64,000 nt of DNA from Adineta vaga. Its lineage: Eukaryota > Rotifera. The stretch spans positions 1,116,001 through 1,180,000 of the forward strand of contig CP075493.1 in the NCBI GenBank assembly GCA_021613535.1. The letters run 5' to 3'. The notes below the pieces were generated by a model, which was not told the DNA's origin, searched no databases, and saw only the letters and a program-made list of their open reading frames with translations. A program made the position numbers and the translations under genes. Positions 1 to 10,340 of the stretch are shown here, one piece after another. Positions within the stretch are counted from its first letter, which is position 1. Every line of letters starts with the position of its first letter.

Positions 1-313
1 GTATTAAAGATTATTCATGAAAGTAAATAACATGAATTTATTTACGTCTCAATAAACTTTTCATGTTAATATCACTTTCTTTTCAGTAAAGTTATATGAT
101 TGAAATATCTATAGTATTTGAGGTTTTTCTATGAGAGAACGACTAATCATAAAGAAGAGATCCGACGATGAAAGAAAATTATGAATAAATATTTATAATT
201 CTATAGATGATTTGGTATTATTTAAGGGTTATAAAAACTATATATTCATATAACATTTTGATATTCTTAAGAAACATATCGGTATAAATTCTAATCAAGG
301 TAACGTTTTTTTC
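1..313. repeat. Direct repeat, left copy of a ~310-bp duplicated segment
   Basis: This segment recurs at 4807-5113 in the same orientation with scattered substitutions and small indels (mostly between 70 and 125). Both copies start at the same GTATTAAAG and end after the same TAACG-T(n)-C, beyond which they diverge completely. Here the divergence point is the start of the dispersed element at 319. No open frame or terminal structure is visible in it. It may be a segmental duplication or the edge of a larger repeat that starts before the window. Confidence 0.85.
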
Positions 314-318
314 AATGC

Positions 319-809
319 GATGCGAAGAATGAGCTGAGCATTACTGTAGTGCTTCGCGAATTTTCTTTGTTCCTTTATTTATTTATTTCTTCCTATCGTC
401 TGTACGCTTCTTTTTTTGTAGTTTTGTGACGTGATGATCTCAAAAATGATATATCATAAAAAAGTGATTCAAACGCGAGCGAGAACCGTATATCAGAAAA
501 AATTCATTTAAAAACAAAATAAAAATATCGAAACTCTACTTGAAAAATCTGTTATCAGAATTAAATTGTGACATTCTCTACATATTTAGGAAGCCCAGAA
601 AAAAAGACGATTTTGACTTTGAAATTTTGTGAGTTAGTTAAAATCAAATTGTTAAGAAGAAAAGTTAGTCGTGAACTTTGTTCAACAGATGTTTTACAGC
701 TGATAGCATACACGAAAAAAAGGTAGAACAAATGATGATAGAAATCATTTTAACGAATGCTAATCGCATCGCATTCTGTAGTCGAGTAAAGCTCGAGTAT
801 CGTCTAGTT
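319..809 (+). repeat. Dispersed non-autonomous element, copy 1
   Basis: The left end (GATGCGAAG, then a hairpin GCGAAG...CTTCGC) and the right end (CTGTAGTCGAGT, hairpin CGAG...CTCG, then CGTCTAG-TT) match the ends of the element at 4346-4679. A central block containing AAAACAAAATAAAAATATC is also shared. There is no coding capacity. A hairpin just before a CTAG terminus resembles a Helitron 3' end (hairpin plus CTRR), but the left end is not TC, so the class is open. Confidence 0.7.
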
Positions 810-1418
810 TAAAATGCTAATTCAATAATTTAGATGGCAAAAGAAAGAATTATTAAATTTTATTTTTTTGCTAAAGAATATTCTTTTAAACTAAGAAAAT
901 CTTTTTTAATACTCGATAAATATCATATTATCGAATAAAATTTTATACTCGTTATACTTTTGGATAGAATTCAAAGCAAAAGTTAGAAAAATATATTTAT
1001 CGATTAGTATTTTGTGCAAAGAATTGTGTCGTTTGATTGCCCATATTGAATTACACGAAAAATTTATTGAGCAAAGTATATTATTGCCTTTTTTCTTTCG
1101 AAGACGAGAATACGAAGGGAATGTTTTAATAATTGTAAGAATGATTGAGAAAATACTATCACTCAATGATGATAATGTAAGAAATTTCTTTTAAAATCAT
1201 GTTTTTCGTAGATGATGTCGTGATATAACTAAACATGGAAGTTTTGATTTCCTTTTGTTCTTTTATATTTACTAGACCAAAAGATGAATGTTAGCGAAAG
1301 GAAACAATTAGATTTCGAATTGCATCATTAGAAAATATTGTTTTACATTTTCTCGATAATCATTTTATCAACATGTGACTTGCATAACTAATATTCATGG
1401 TGAGAAAAACAAACCTCA
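810..1418. other. Non-coding AT-rich stretch
   Basis: Two short overlapping frames lie here on opposite strands (near 906-1194). Neither has a recognisable domain, splice context or plausible composition. I see no gene, RNA or element. Confidence 0.5.
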
Positions 1419-1535
1419 TCTTGAGGGTGAGGGTGAGGGTGTGGGTGTGGGTGTGGGTGTGGGTGTGGGTGTGGGTGAGGGTGTGGGTGTGGGTGTGGGT
1501 GGGTGGGTGGGTGTGGGTGTGGGTGGATAGAGACA
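1419..1535 (+). repeat. Interstitial telomere-like array (TGTGGG / TGAGGG)
   Basis: About 18 near-perfect hexamers on the plus strand. The run starts with GGTGAG units, passes into GGTGTG units, has one GGTGAG interruption and ends with contracted GGGT units. TGTGGG is, from memory, the reported bdelloid telomeric repeat. Short C-strand echoes (CACCCTCACCC) follow at about 1563. The array lies 1.4 kb inside the window between unrelated sequences, so it is interstitial here. Long apparent valine/tryptophan or histidine/threonine frames over it are low-complexity artefacts. Confidence 0.85.
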
Positions 1536-2084
1536 CTGACTTGCATCCTTTCACAGCCTCATCCACCCTCACCCAGAACACAATGAAGTAGAATAGTACT
1601 TGGTGGGCGATGATCGTGGCTGATGCAGACAGCAGAAAACATTTATTGAAGAATATTGCATTTTCTCTTTAGTTATAAGGATATTAGGGATTTTTCCGAA
1701 TTTTTGTCTTCTGGATTTTTACTCTCCAGATTCCAAGACGTATTCCTTTTTTAATACATGTACATGATCAATCAAGCGAAACTCAACGTGCTTTTTCAAT
1801 ATGAACGAATCGAAGAATTATTCATTTTTAGTACTTCTTGCTCATTAGAAATAAGGAAAAATATATTCTACTATTTTATCGCGTTTGTTCAAGTTTAAAA
1901 CAAAGGATGTATCGTTACAAATGTATCCCGTATGAATTAATGACGAATAACAGAAAGAAAAAGAAAAAAATCTTATTTTCCTATTTCGCTGAATAAATCA
2001 GATGAATAGATAATGATTATTTCGAAGTTTTTCATACATATACTAATGAATCATTGGAATCTATAGATTGATTGATATTTCCAA
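1536..2084. other. Non-coding stretch before the MARVEL-like gene
   Basis: AT-rich sequence with no supported frame. It should contain the promoter of the gene starting at 2085, but no specific motif can be singled out. Confidence 0.4.
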
Positions 2085-2912
2085 ATGGCTTCATCTGATA
2101 ATCAAAATTCAGAAACTTCTGCTCCATCAGCTCCATCAAAGGATTCTGAGCAATTACGAAATACTAAATGTGTGACTGGTTTTGGTTTTATAAAGACAAA
2201 GTATGGATTATTAAATATCTTAACTCTCGTAAGTCACTCGTTTATTTTGAAAAGAAACAGCATGAGCATGAAAATTATTTTAGATTTCATTGATTTGCAT
2301 ATTAATTACTGCTGGTATACCTGACTATGGTTATGCAAAAGTAGCGGATCAAAATTCCTCTGCATCCAGTGTTGAAATTAGTGCTGTTTCTACACGAAAT
2401 TCGATTATTGCTTTTGCTGTTCTTGGATTAATTCTAATGATTATTGATACTATTCTTTATGTTTTCAAACTGATTTATCGTCTGCCAACTAAATTTGATC
2501 TTATTGTAAGTAATCGACAATATATTATAAATGAAGCGATATATACATTATTTCTTGTTAAGTAGTTTATTATTGTAATGCTTATCTTCAGTGCGATATA
2601 CTTTATTCTAGCGTATGTAACGAAATTTCACAGGAAATAATTAGTTTATCTTAACCGGATTGTTCTTTTTTATTGAATAGATGCTGTGCAGCAGCGTGGG
2701 CGGAAAAACTGAATAATACTGTATATGAAAATGATAGTGTAAACCATAAAGGTGCAGCGGCAGCAGCTTCAGTAAGTTTATTTTCCTTTCTGATTTTTGA
2801 ATTCGATCAACTATTTCAATTTTAGTTCTTTCTCTTTGTTGCTACGGGTGTGATTCTTGCTAATTTTATCTTACGATTAGTACGTCCGGAAATAATTCAG
2901 TCAAAACAATGA
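2085..2912 (+). CDS. MARVEL-like four-transmembrane protein
   Basis: Five exons (2085-2228, 2284-2505, 2566-2612, 2681-2771, 2826-2912) join in frame into about 196 residues. The 55-68 nt introns have GT-AG ends. The protein has a short Ser/Pro-rich cytoplasmic N-terminus and four hydrophobic segments. TM1 spans the first junction (LLNILTL / ISLICILITAG). TM2 is the segment around IIAFAVLGLILMIID, TM3 is FIIVMLIFSAIYFILA, followed by a CCAAAWAEK loop, and TM4 is SFFLFVATGVILANFIL. The alanine/tryptophan motif after TM3 and the topology fit the MARVEL fold (plasmolipin, synaptogyrin, CMTM), which acts in vesicle and membrane-apposition traffic. The exact subfamily is not resolved. The acceptor at 2565 was chosen over 2591 because only it keeps TM3 in frame. 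Confidence 0.72.
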
Positions 2913-4345
2913 ATATTTCTTTCTTATCAAACGAAGTCTAACTAATATTTCACATGAATACGATTCTCATCTGACACTCGATTCCATCATCTCAGATATA
3001 TAAATATATAGAATTGAATAAATGAAATAAAATATTGTTTAGAGTAAAGTATCATGTTGGTATTTTTAATTCAATAAACAATTAAAAAGGAAATATATAT
3101 CACTATCATGTGAAGTAAGATCTTATTCTACCTTTCTTCAACATCTATTAAGAATAAATAAGAAAATTACTTACATTGTTAACGTTCTTATTGATTGTAT
3201 ATATATATTTTCTTGTTACGAATATAAAATATAGCAAGAATCGTCATGAATAGAATTTACTCTTATCATAATTTGCGATTACTCGAATGAAAGTAGTTCT
3301 TCTATACGTCAGTTATTGAACAAACGTGCATGACATAATATTCTTCTCTATCACTAAATAGCAACAGTTCATTTCCGTTGCAGTCTTTATATGGTATTCA
3401 TTTTCTTTCACAGCAATGATAATAGGAAAAAAGAGGAAAAGGTACATTGTTGAAAGAGATATTTTCCAGTTAAATTAGTTATCATCACGTGTGACTCTAA
3501 TTTAGATTTTTCTTTTATGACGTTCGAAAAACTCTTCGTTAGAAATAACACGACGAATGTCTATCGATGTGTTGCAAAAGCATTACACTCGTTTTCACGT
3601 AGAGATTCATAGCAAAATTACTAGTGTGATTGAGTAAAACTCGACTTGTTGCTATATATCTCTAGGGAATTTCTGTCCAATAATTTTCTTTTCTTTTCAT
3701 TTATTATTAATCATTATCGATGCATCTGATGTATAGAAATATATACTTGAAATTTTTGCATGAAAATGAGACTATTTAAAAGAGGATCCGTTCATCAAGA
3801 GAAAAGAAACGATGTTTTTTCTTATTAATAAGTCTATATCATCATTATTATTTGATGAACTGAGATTAGTTCTATTTATTTTCAAAAATTACTAATGCAT
3901 AGATTATTGGAACGAGTACATAAGATAAACTCCTTCTAAGATAGTAGGATAGTATAGTTTCTTTTCTTGTAATGAACACATCGAAATTTAAACGAATGAA
4001 TTTTTGTTCTGTTCAGATCTTTTAACACTTTTTCGTATCATTAAAGGCATTTTTCAAATCATAAGTACGTGATCTCGCATAGGCAACGGCAACTTCCGAT
4101 TAAATCTTCAATAATATCAATAAAAGTAATCTTATTAAAAAACGATTCGATTAAACAAAGCAGATATGATCATTAATAACGAATGCTCATCGTTGATACT
4201 TTTGTTTGAAAAAATGAACCGAAGTTTGTTGAATTTCATTTTGAATAATATAATGAAGATTGTTCGTTGAGTTCAATACTCGTTATATTATTAGAAACAA
4301 TCGAAAATCAAAATTGCTTTTAATCGGTTGATTTATAATTATTGA
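2913..4345. other. Non-coding stretch
   Basis: Uniformly AT-rich with no frame above background. The 3' UTR of the MARVEL-like gene is expected in the first few hundred bases (AATAAA at about 3026). Nothing else is recognisable. Confidence 0.5.
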
Positions 4346-4679
4346 GATGCGAAGAATTGAGCAGAGCATTTCTGTAGTGCTGCGCGTACGCATGACAAGT
4401 TCTGATTTTTGTGACACAAATGATCTCGAGAACTGTACATCAAACAAATTTCATTCAAAAACAAAATAAAAATATCAAGACTCTAACCATGTCTAAGAAA
4501 ACGGTGATCGTAATCCGAAATGCTGGATTACGGTGAAATACGATCAAAGCTAAGGCAATAAATTGCTGTTTTCTAACCGTTTTCGGTCGTTTAAGGCGCC
4601 GTTTCCGACCAACGGAATGAACGTCCTGGGTAATCGCATTGTATTCTGTAGTCGAGTGAAGCTCGAGTACCGTCTAGTT
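4346..4679 (+). repeat. Dispersed non-autonomous element, copy 2
   Basis: Shares both termini and the central A-rich block with 319-809. The flanks give a possible 5-bp target duplication TTATT (before GAGATGCG and after CGTCTAG). Its right half (about 4495-4635) carries a GC-richer insert, absent from copy 1, with AAACGGT in one orientation and ACCGTTTT in the other, so it may contain a nested foldback element. Confidence 0.65.
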
Positions 4680-4806
4680 ATTTACTCATTATTCTGAAAG
4701 TATGTGATACAATTCTATCATATCCACGTCGAGGTCGCGAAGGAAAAAAAAACATTACATTCATCATTCATATATTTTCAAGTCGATATTGTAAATCATA
4801 CGTAAA

Positions 4807-5113
4807 GTATTAAAGATTATTCATGAAAGTAAATAACATGAATTTATTTACGTCTCAATAAACTTTTCATGTTGGTATTACTTTCTTTTCAGTATATGAT
4901 TAAAATATCTACAGAACCCGAGATTTTTCTATGAGAGAACGACTAATCATACAGAAGAGATCCGACGATGAAAGAAAATTATGAATAAATACTTATAATT
5001 CTATAGATGATTTGGTATTATTTAAGGGTTATAAAAACTATGTATTCATATAACATTTTGATATTCTTAAGAAACATATCGGTATAAATTCTAATCAAGG
5101 TAACGTTTTTTTC
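4807..5113. repeat. Direct repeat, right copy of the duplicated segment
   Basis: Same orientation and boundaries as 1-313. It lies between dispersed element copy 2 and the small secreted peptide gene, so its downstream part may include that gene's promoter. Confidence 0.85.
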
Positions 5114-5275
5114 GTATTTCAATCCGAATTAAATAGACTTAAATTTTGTATATTATTGAGAAAATCGAGGATTATAAAATAGTATTGTTACTTATCATTC
5201 AGAGAAAAGAAAACATTTTATCATAAAACAAAAACGAATATGAATATATTTTTATTTAGTATTTGAAATATATCA

Positions 5276-5554
5276 ATGCATTCAACTATTATTTTTACAT
5301 TATGTTTGGCATTAATGATGATGAATGTGAGCAATGCTCGTCGAGTTCAATTAGATAACGATGATGATAATAATTTTGAACTAACAGATGTCCGAGCAAG
5401 ATCATTCTTAGATACGGCTGATGATTATGAGAAACGTGCTGATAGTAATTGTGTATTATGCAGCAAATTAACACGAAGTCGTTGTTGTGCACCGAATATA
5501 TGTGTTAAAAAATTGCTTCACAATGAATGTATCAAGGTTAAACCTGGTAAATAG
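5276..5554 (+). CDS. Secreted cysteine-rich peptide precursor
   Basis: A single-exon 92-residue precursor. It has a clear signal peptide (about residues 1-20, cleavage after VSNA), an acidic pro-region (about 22-52) and a Lys-Arg processing site at about residue 53. The mature peptide is about 38 residues with six cysteines spaced C-x2-C-x7-CC-x4-C-x8-C, which is the order of an inhibitor-cystine-knot fold. It ends in Pro-Gly-Lys, which could serve as an amidation signal after trimming. Such precursors encode hormones, antimicrobial peptides or other extracellular ligands, and the sequence alone does not decide between them. I do not recognise a named family. Confidence 0.75.
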   Translation: MHSTIIFTLCLALMMMNVSNARRVQLDNDDDNNFELTDVRARSFLDTADDYEKRADSNCVLCSKLTRSRCCAPNICVKKLLHNECIKVKPGK

Positions 5555-5960
5555 ATCAAGACGATAAATACAACATCGATTGGTTTTTATTTCGAAAATA
5601 AACTGACATCATTTTTTCTTTTTCCTTTTTTTATATGCTACTCTTTATTTAGTAGCTTTATCACTTCTTTTTTTTTCAATTGAATTATTTATATGATGAA
5701 AATTACCGAAAATAAAATATTACTCATTTTCTGATTTACTCGATTACGATAGTTTAGATTAACCATATACTTATGTATGTAATTCAAATGAAGATTTTCT
5801 TTCGAATACAACTAGTATTACGACACATTCAGCGGCTAGTTTTACATGTGTTGCTAGTCAAATTCTAAATAGTATTATCAATGATATTACCACTATTGGA
5901 TTCTTTGTTTCTCATTTTTCTTGATATCAGTTTCAATTATTGTTTGTTGAATGTCTCATA
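5555..5960. other. Intergenic region upstream of the WASH gene
   Basis: No supported frame. AATAAA-like signals for the upstream peptide gene occur at about 5598 and 5710. A 5' exon or leader of the WASH gene could lie here (possible acceptor at about 5930). Confidence 0.4.
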
Positions 5961-7575
5961 ATGATGTCATACGACAAACAATATGATAAGATATCAGAGT
6001 ATGCTGATAGACGAATTTCATTTGTTTTGAAATTTCAAATGACTCTTGCGCATCGTTATACCATACCTATTATTGCTGGCGATCTACGCCGTGCAGAATT
6101 CATCCAACAATTGGCGGATACATGTGAATACATGGATTCTGTTTCATACGATATATTCTATCGAATAACTCAACGTCTGAATCTATATCGTGCAAAATTG
6201 AATCAAATGGAAGAACGAATTCAAAATGCAAACGTACATATTGGTCAAATTAAAGACTTAAAGAATGCTACACAATCGTATTCTAATTCACGATATCCTG
6301 TTCAGGAAAAACGATCGATTTATAAATCAATTTTCGAACAGAATCCTATCAATGACGATGATTGTCCAAGTGAATTGTCCTGGAATACCTTTCATTTCAA
6401 TGAAACAAGTGATAAATATGCCCATCTGAACGACGATAGTTTGTTTGTTTTAAAACAATATGAAGATAATTTTCTTCAGCAAACAAAAAGGCAGATTCCA
6501 TCAAATAATTTAGGAAAGTTTCCAACAAATATTAAATCAGTTGTTTCTCTTCTTAAATGCAATACAAATGAAAATCCGTAAGAATCAGATTTTATTATAT
6601 TATCATCGTTCATCTATATTTATATTAGATATATAAAATCAACAGAAATCGATCCATTGAATGTAACTAGTCGAAAACGCAAACGAATCGATGAATCAAT
6701 TTCACAATGTATGTATGTTTTATATATTTTTCTGTTGATTGTCTTGTTTGTCTTGAAGGTATGGAAGATGTTCATTTACCAATGTTCAGTTCAAAATTGT
6801 TCGAACGATCACCTGGGAATAATTTTGCTTACACACCAAACGTTGATCCTGTCCATCAATTATCTCTACCGGATAATCTACCTGATCTTGACAATTATGT
6901 TACATTCGGGAACGATACAAAGATTGATTTTCAACAACCACAGATAACTCCATCGTCTACAATAATCATGCCACTTGATAATCAAATTCCATCAGAACAA
7001 ACTTTACCTATAACGATTGAAACAGAACCAATAAATGTGACTGGTAAGAATAATTTTCTTGCAGCGATTCTCAAATACTTATTCCCATAATTTTTTTTTC
7101 TTTAGTTCCGCCGGTCGACTTACCAAGCATTACTACTGAGACATCGATTTCAACGGTTGCTTCTTCTCCAGTAGAATTATCTCCACCATCTAGTTCCTTA
7201 GTCCAAGAAACGAATACTATTGTCGATCAGAAGGTCACTGATAATATTTGTGATGATCTACCATTGACGCCAGTTATTGATACTCGCAAAGTAGTCAATA
7301 ATACTGCACTGTCAAATTCGAAAGAGCCCCTGAGCATCAAATCTATGTTGGAAGACTTTTTCGGTCCACGACGTCTTCATCTTCGTCCTCCTACACCACC
7401 ACGCACAAATACGGCGAATACAACGCGAGTCGCCAAAAAAACAAATGATTCATTGTCAAAGATCGGTAATAGTTTTATCGAGAACATCGCTGCCAAAACT
7501 GACGAAATACGCAATAGTCAACGATACGTTAGAAATGATTCGAAGAATGAAGATAGTGATGAATGGAGTGACTAG
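5961..7575 (+). CDS. WASHC1: WASH complex subunit 1 (Arp2/3 activator)
   Basis: Four exons (5961-6577, 6629-6708, 6759-7043, 7106-7575) join in frame into about 483 residues. The WAHD1 region is plain: DLRRAEFIQQLAD, a VSYDIFYRI segment, then a helical stretch and RYPVQEK. It is followed by the conserved linker FPTNIKSVVSLL...NTNENPYIK and the LPDNLPDLDNY segment. The C-terminal half is proline-rich and ends in acidic DSDEWSD, the tail expected of an Arp2/3-binding VCA region. The WH2 motif is weak. WASH promotes branched actin on endosomes as part of the WASH complex. The homologous start corresponds to the ATG at 6039; the frame is open further upstream and the first ATG is at 5961, so 5961-6038 is uncertain. 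Confidence 0.88.
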
Positions 7576-7746
7576 GATGAATAGTGTGAATAAAGATACA
7601 GATGAGGGTCTTTTGACTTTAAATATACTCTCAATGAAACGTTGTACTTTATTTGATTTTGTCTATTTATTAAACTTCGAAACAAAATTGTACAATTTTG
7701 AAATTTTTTATACTAATTCTACCATGAATAATAATTAAGGATTAAG

Positions 7747-10022
7747 TCAATCGATGATTGATTTTTGATGTGATTTTGTATGCAATTGAATAAACGAGTG
7801 AAGTTTTGGTGTCAAGTACTTTTGATAGTTTAGGTTTTTGGAAGTCAATTGGGCACATCGACATTTCAGTGAGAGATGTTTACTATTTGAAAGGAGGTTT
7901 TTAACGTCGTGATCCCATGTTAGATCTACTGGATGACGTCCTGCATAGTCGACGACATCAGGATGTGCACCATAATCAAGAAGTAATTGAATGACAGGTT
8001 TTGCTACAAGAACATTTGAACAACTTGCAATAAGATGCAATGGTCGATTTCCATATCTATCAAAAACATCATTGACATCTGCTCCACATTGAATCAATAA
8101 GCAAATAACAGAAAATGTTGAAAAACTAAACAAACATTTATTTGATTAGTTTACGTTAGTTTTAAATAATCTTATATACCTGTATGAACCAGAATGTTGT
8201 GTGGTTCTTTTCTTGACAATTTCGTTGATAAAATGACTAAGAAAAGATCCTATCAGTTCCTTTCGGGCAATACGTCGTACAACAGCGATAAGAGCATATT
8301 GATCTTTTTGTGTTGTTTGCTTGGATTGTATCATCTAGAAAAAGAAAAATAGAAACATGATTTATTTTTTAATATAACTTGATGAAAATACTTACACAAA
8401 CAGCTATTTTTAAAAGATTTATATAAAGAGATAAATAACGATAATGCGCAGTTGAACTAAAACTCCAATTAATGACAGTTACTAATATATCGACCGATAC
8501 TATTTCGTCTTCGTTCCACATAAATTCTAAGTCTTCAGCTAGAGATATACATTGTTTTCTATGCAGTGCTTTTGTATCGTAGTTATCATTTTGAATTTGA
8601 AGAATCAATTGACAAGTGTGTAAACGTAACTGAAGAGATCGAAGAAACATATGATTATCACTGTAATAATTACATTGTTGTTCAATTAAAAAGAAATATA
8701 TCTCTGGATCTCCATGTTGAAGAAAAGTTCGTTCATTAACAAGTAAAGCATGCATACGCATAGCATGATTATTATCTCTTATTGATTCGAGTTGCTCTAG
8801 TGTTTGACATTCTCGACGAAAATCATATACTTCATAGAGAGTTGAATCATCTAATGAGGATTTTTCATTTAAACTTTGTGTAAAGAAATAAAATGCCATT
8901 TCAGGATTTACCATTTCAGGATCGAGAGTATATCGACAAGCTAATCGTCCTAAATCATCAATACATCGCTCAGATGGTAATAATTGAAAAAGTAAGTCTA
9001 CAATTGGTCTTAGATCACGATAAGCAGCTAACATCATTGGTGTAAAGTATTCTGCATTTGATTGCATATGTCCATGTGTATATTCGAGAAGAACTTTAAT
9101 TGTGTCAATATGTTCTTGATTTATTGCATAGTCGAGAGCAGTGTGATCTCCAAAATCTCGAATATGAGGATCAGCACCATGTTTTAAAAGACTATTTACA
9201 ATCCTGTGATAACCATGACGAGCAGCTTGATGTAATAAATAGCTATCATAATAGTTCTCAAGGTTACAATCTTGACTGAGTAGATAATCCATTAATTCTT
9301 CATTGTTTTGTTCCAGGGCGATTTTTAAGCTGTTATCTATATTAACATCTGCATGAGCTCGTTCAATGAGTTCTCGGACAAGATTGAAATCACATATTTC
9401 CGATGCATATGATAGCGGTGTTTTATATTCATATCTATAATCATAACCAATTTCAGTTTCACAATCATTAAATATCGATGGATCTAAATCGTCTGCATAG
9501 ATTTTATCTAACAATAATCGAATGCAATTTGTATGTCAAGACGAATGGCATGTGAAAGAATATTTACATTAAATTGATATTCATGGGAATACGATTCATT
9601 TGTCCAATACTTTTCTTGAGTATTGAAAACATTGATCGGTGGTAAAAGACAATCGAGAAGATCAGCATCATTAAGATCAATAGCATCACAGATTTCTCTC
9701 CATTGTGCATCTATATATTCATTTATCTCTTCCTTATCTATGTATTCATCCGAATATTCTTCATATATATCATCTCTTTCGCTTTCGAAATGATGATCAT
9801 CAAAATCAATTAATTGCTCTTTCATCCATGATCTAGCCGATCGTTGTTTTTTGTCTACTGAATATAAATAAACAAAAGTCATTGATGTGTATCTGAATTA
9901 TCGGATATTGTTACTATACCTGAGTATAAGTGTGAAGAATAAACATAACGATTTGCTCTCTCACGAATATTATGTTTGTTTTGTTGATGAAGTTGAGTAA
10001 CCTTTCGTAAATCTAAAATCAT
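7747..10022 (-). CDS. Fem-1-like ankyrin-repeat protein (apparent frameshift)
   Basis: Exons on the minus strand: 10022-9920, 9857-8396, 8334-8180, 8125-7747. Ankyrin repeats fill the N-terminal half (for example LLHQAARHGYHRIVNSLLKH, then HTALDYAINQEHIDTIKVLL). The middle carries the Fem-1 TPR-like signature (RMHALLVNERTFLQHGDPEIYF). The C-terminus has two more ankyrin repeats (QCGADVNDVFDRYGNRPLHL) and ends with the family's TPKLHSFIQLH block. Fem-1 proteins are CUL2 ubiquitin-ligase substrate receptors. At about 9531-9535 one base appears to be missing inside a repeat: the frame ending LSHAIRLDI must move to one reading NCIRLLLDKIY. No splice pair fits there, so this is either a sequence error or a disabling mutation. 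All other family blocks are intact. Confidence 0.8.
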
Positions 10023-10340
10023 TGTCGTAATTATTCTGCATATTCTACTCGAAACGTCTTTAAATGTATATATTGTCTAGGGTGATATAATACATGACAG
10101 AAGGTTTTTTTCCATATCTGTCAAATCGTTGTGAAATTTGTTTTTTTCCTCTACGAATGACAAAAGAATGTGTACGGGAGGGACGGAATGTGTTTCATGA
10201 CTCATCTTCAACATTTTCATTGGTAATATTTCAAGGATCGAAGCGCCATCTCGATAGATCGGAAAAGTGAATGAGGATATCAAAAGAAAATATAATATCA
10301 TACTTTTCTTTGATACTGCAGTGAAAATGATATCAAAAGA
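10023..10340. other. Divergent intergenic region between the Fem-1-like gene and the cupin gene
   Basis: The two genes diverge from this interval, so it may act as a shared promoter region. An open frame on the minus strand (10077-10370) has no recognisable domain and is not supported. Confidence 0.35.

Noticed and set aside
319-809. Helitron call for the dispersed element
   Set aside because: The hairpin plus CTAG end fits, but the left end lacks TC and a target duplication seems present in copy 2, which Helitrons do not make. Left unclassified.
1360-1591. Long Val/Trp (plus) and His/Thr (minus) open frames
   Set aside because: They are only the translation of the telomere-like hexamer array.
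1-5113. LTR retrotransposon with 310-bp LTRs at 1-313 and 4807-5113
   Set aside because: The interior encodes a MARVEL-like gene and no gag/pol; the repeats lack TG...CA ends.
9508-9570. A 60-nt GT-AG intron explaining the Fem-1 frame change
   Set aside because: The candidate intron contains the ankyrin-repeat consensus residues and its phase does not restore the downstream frame.
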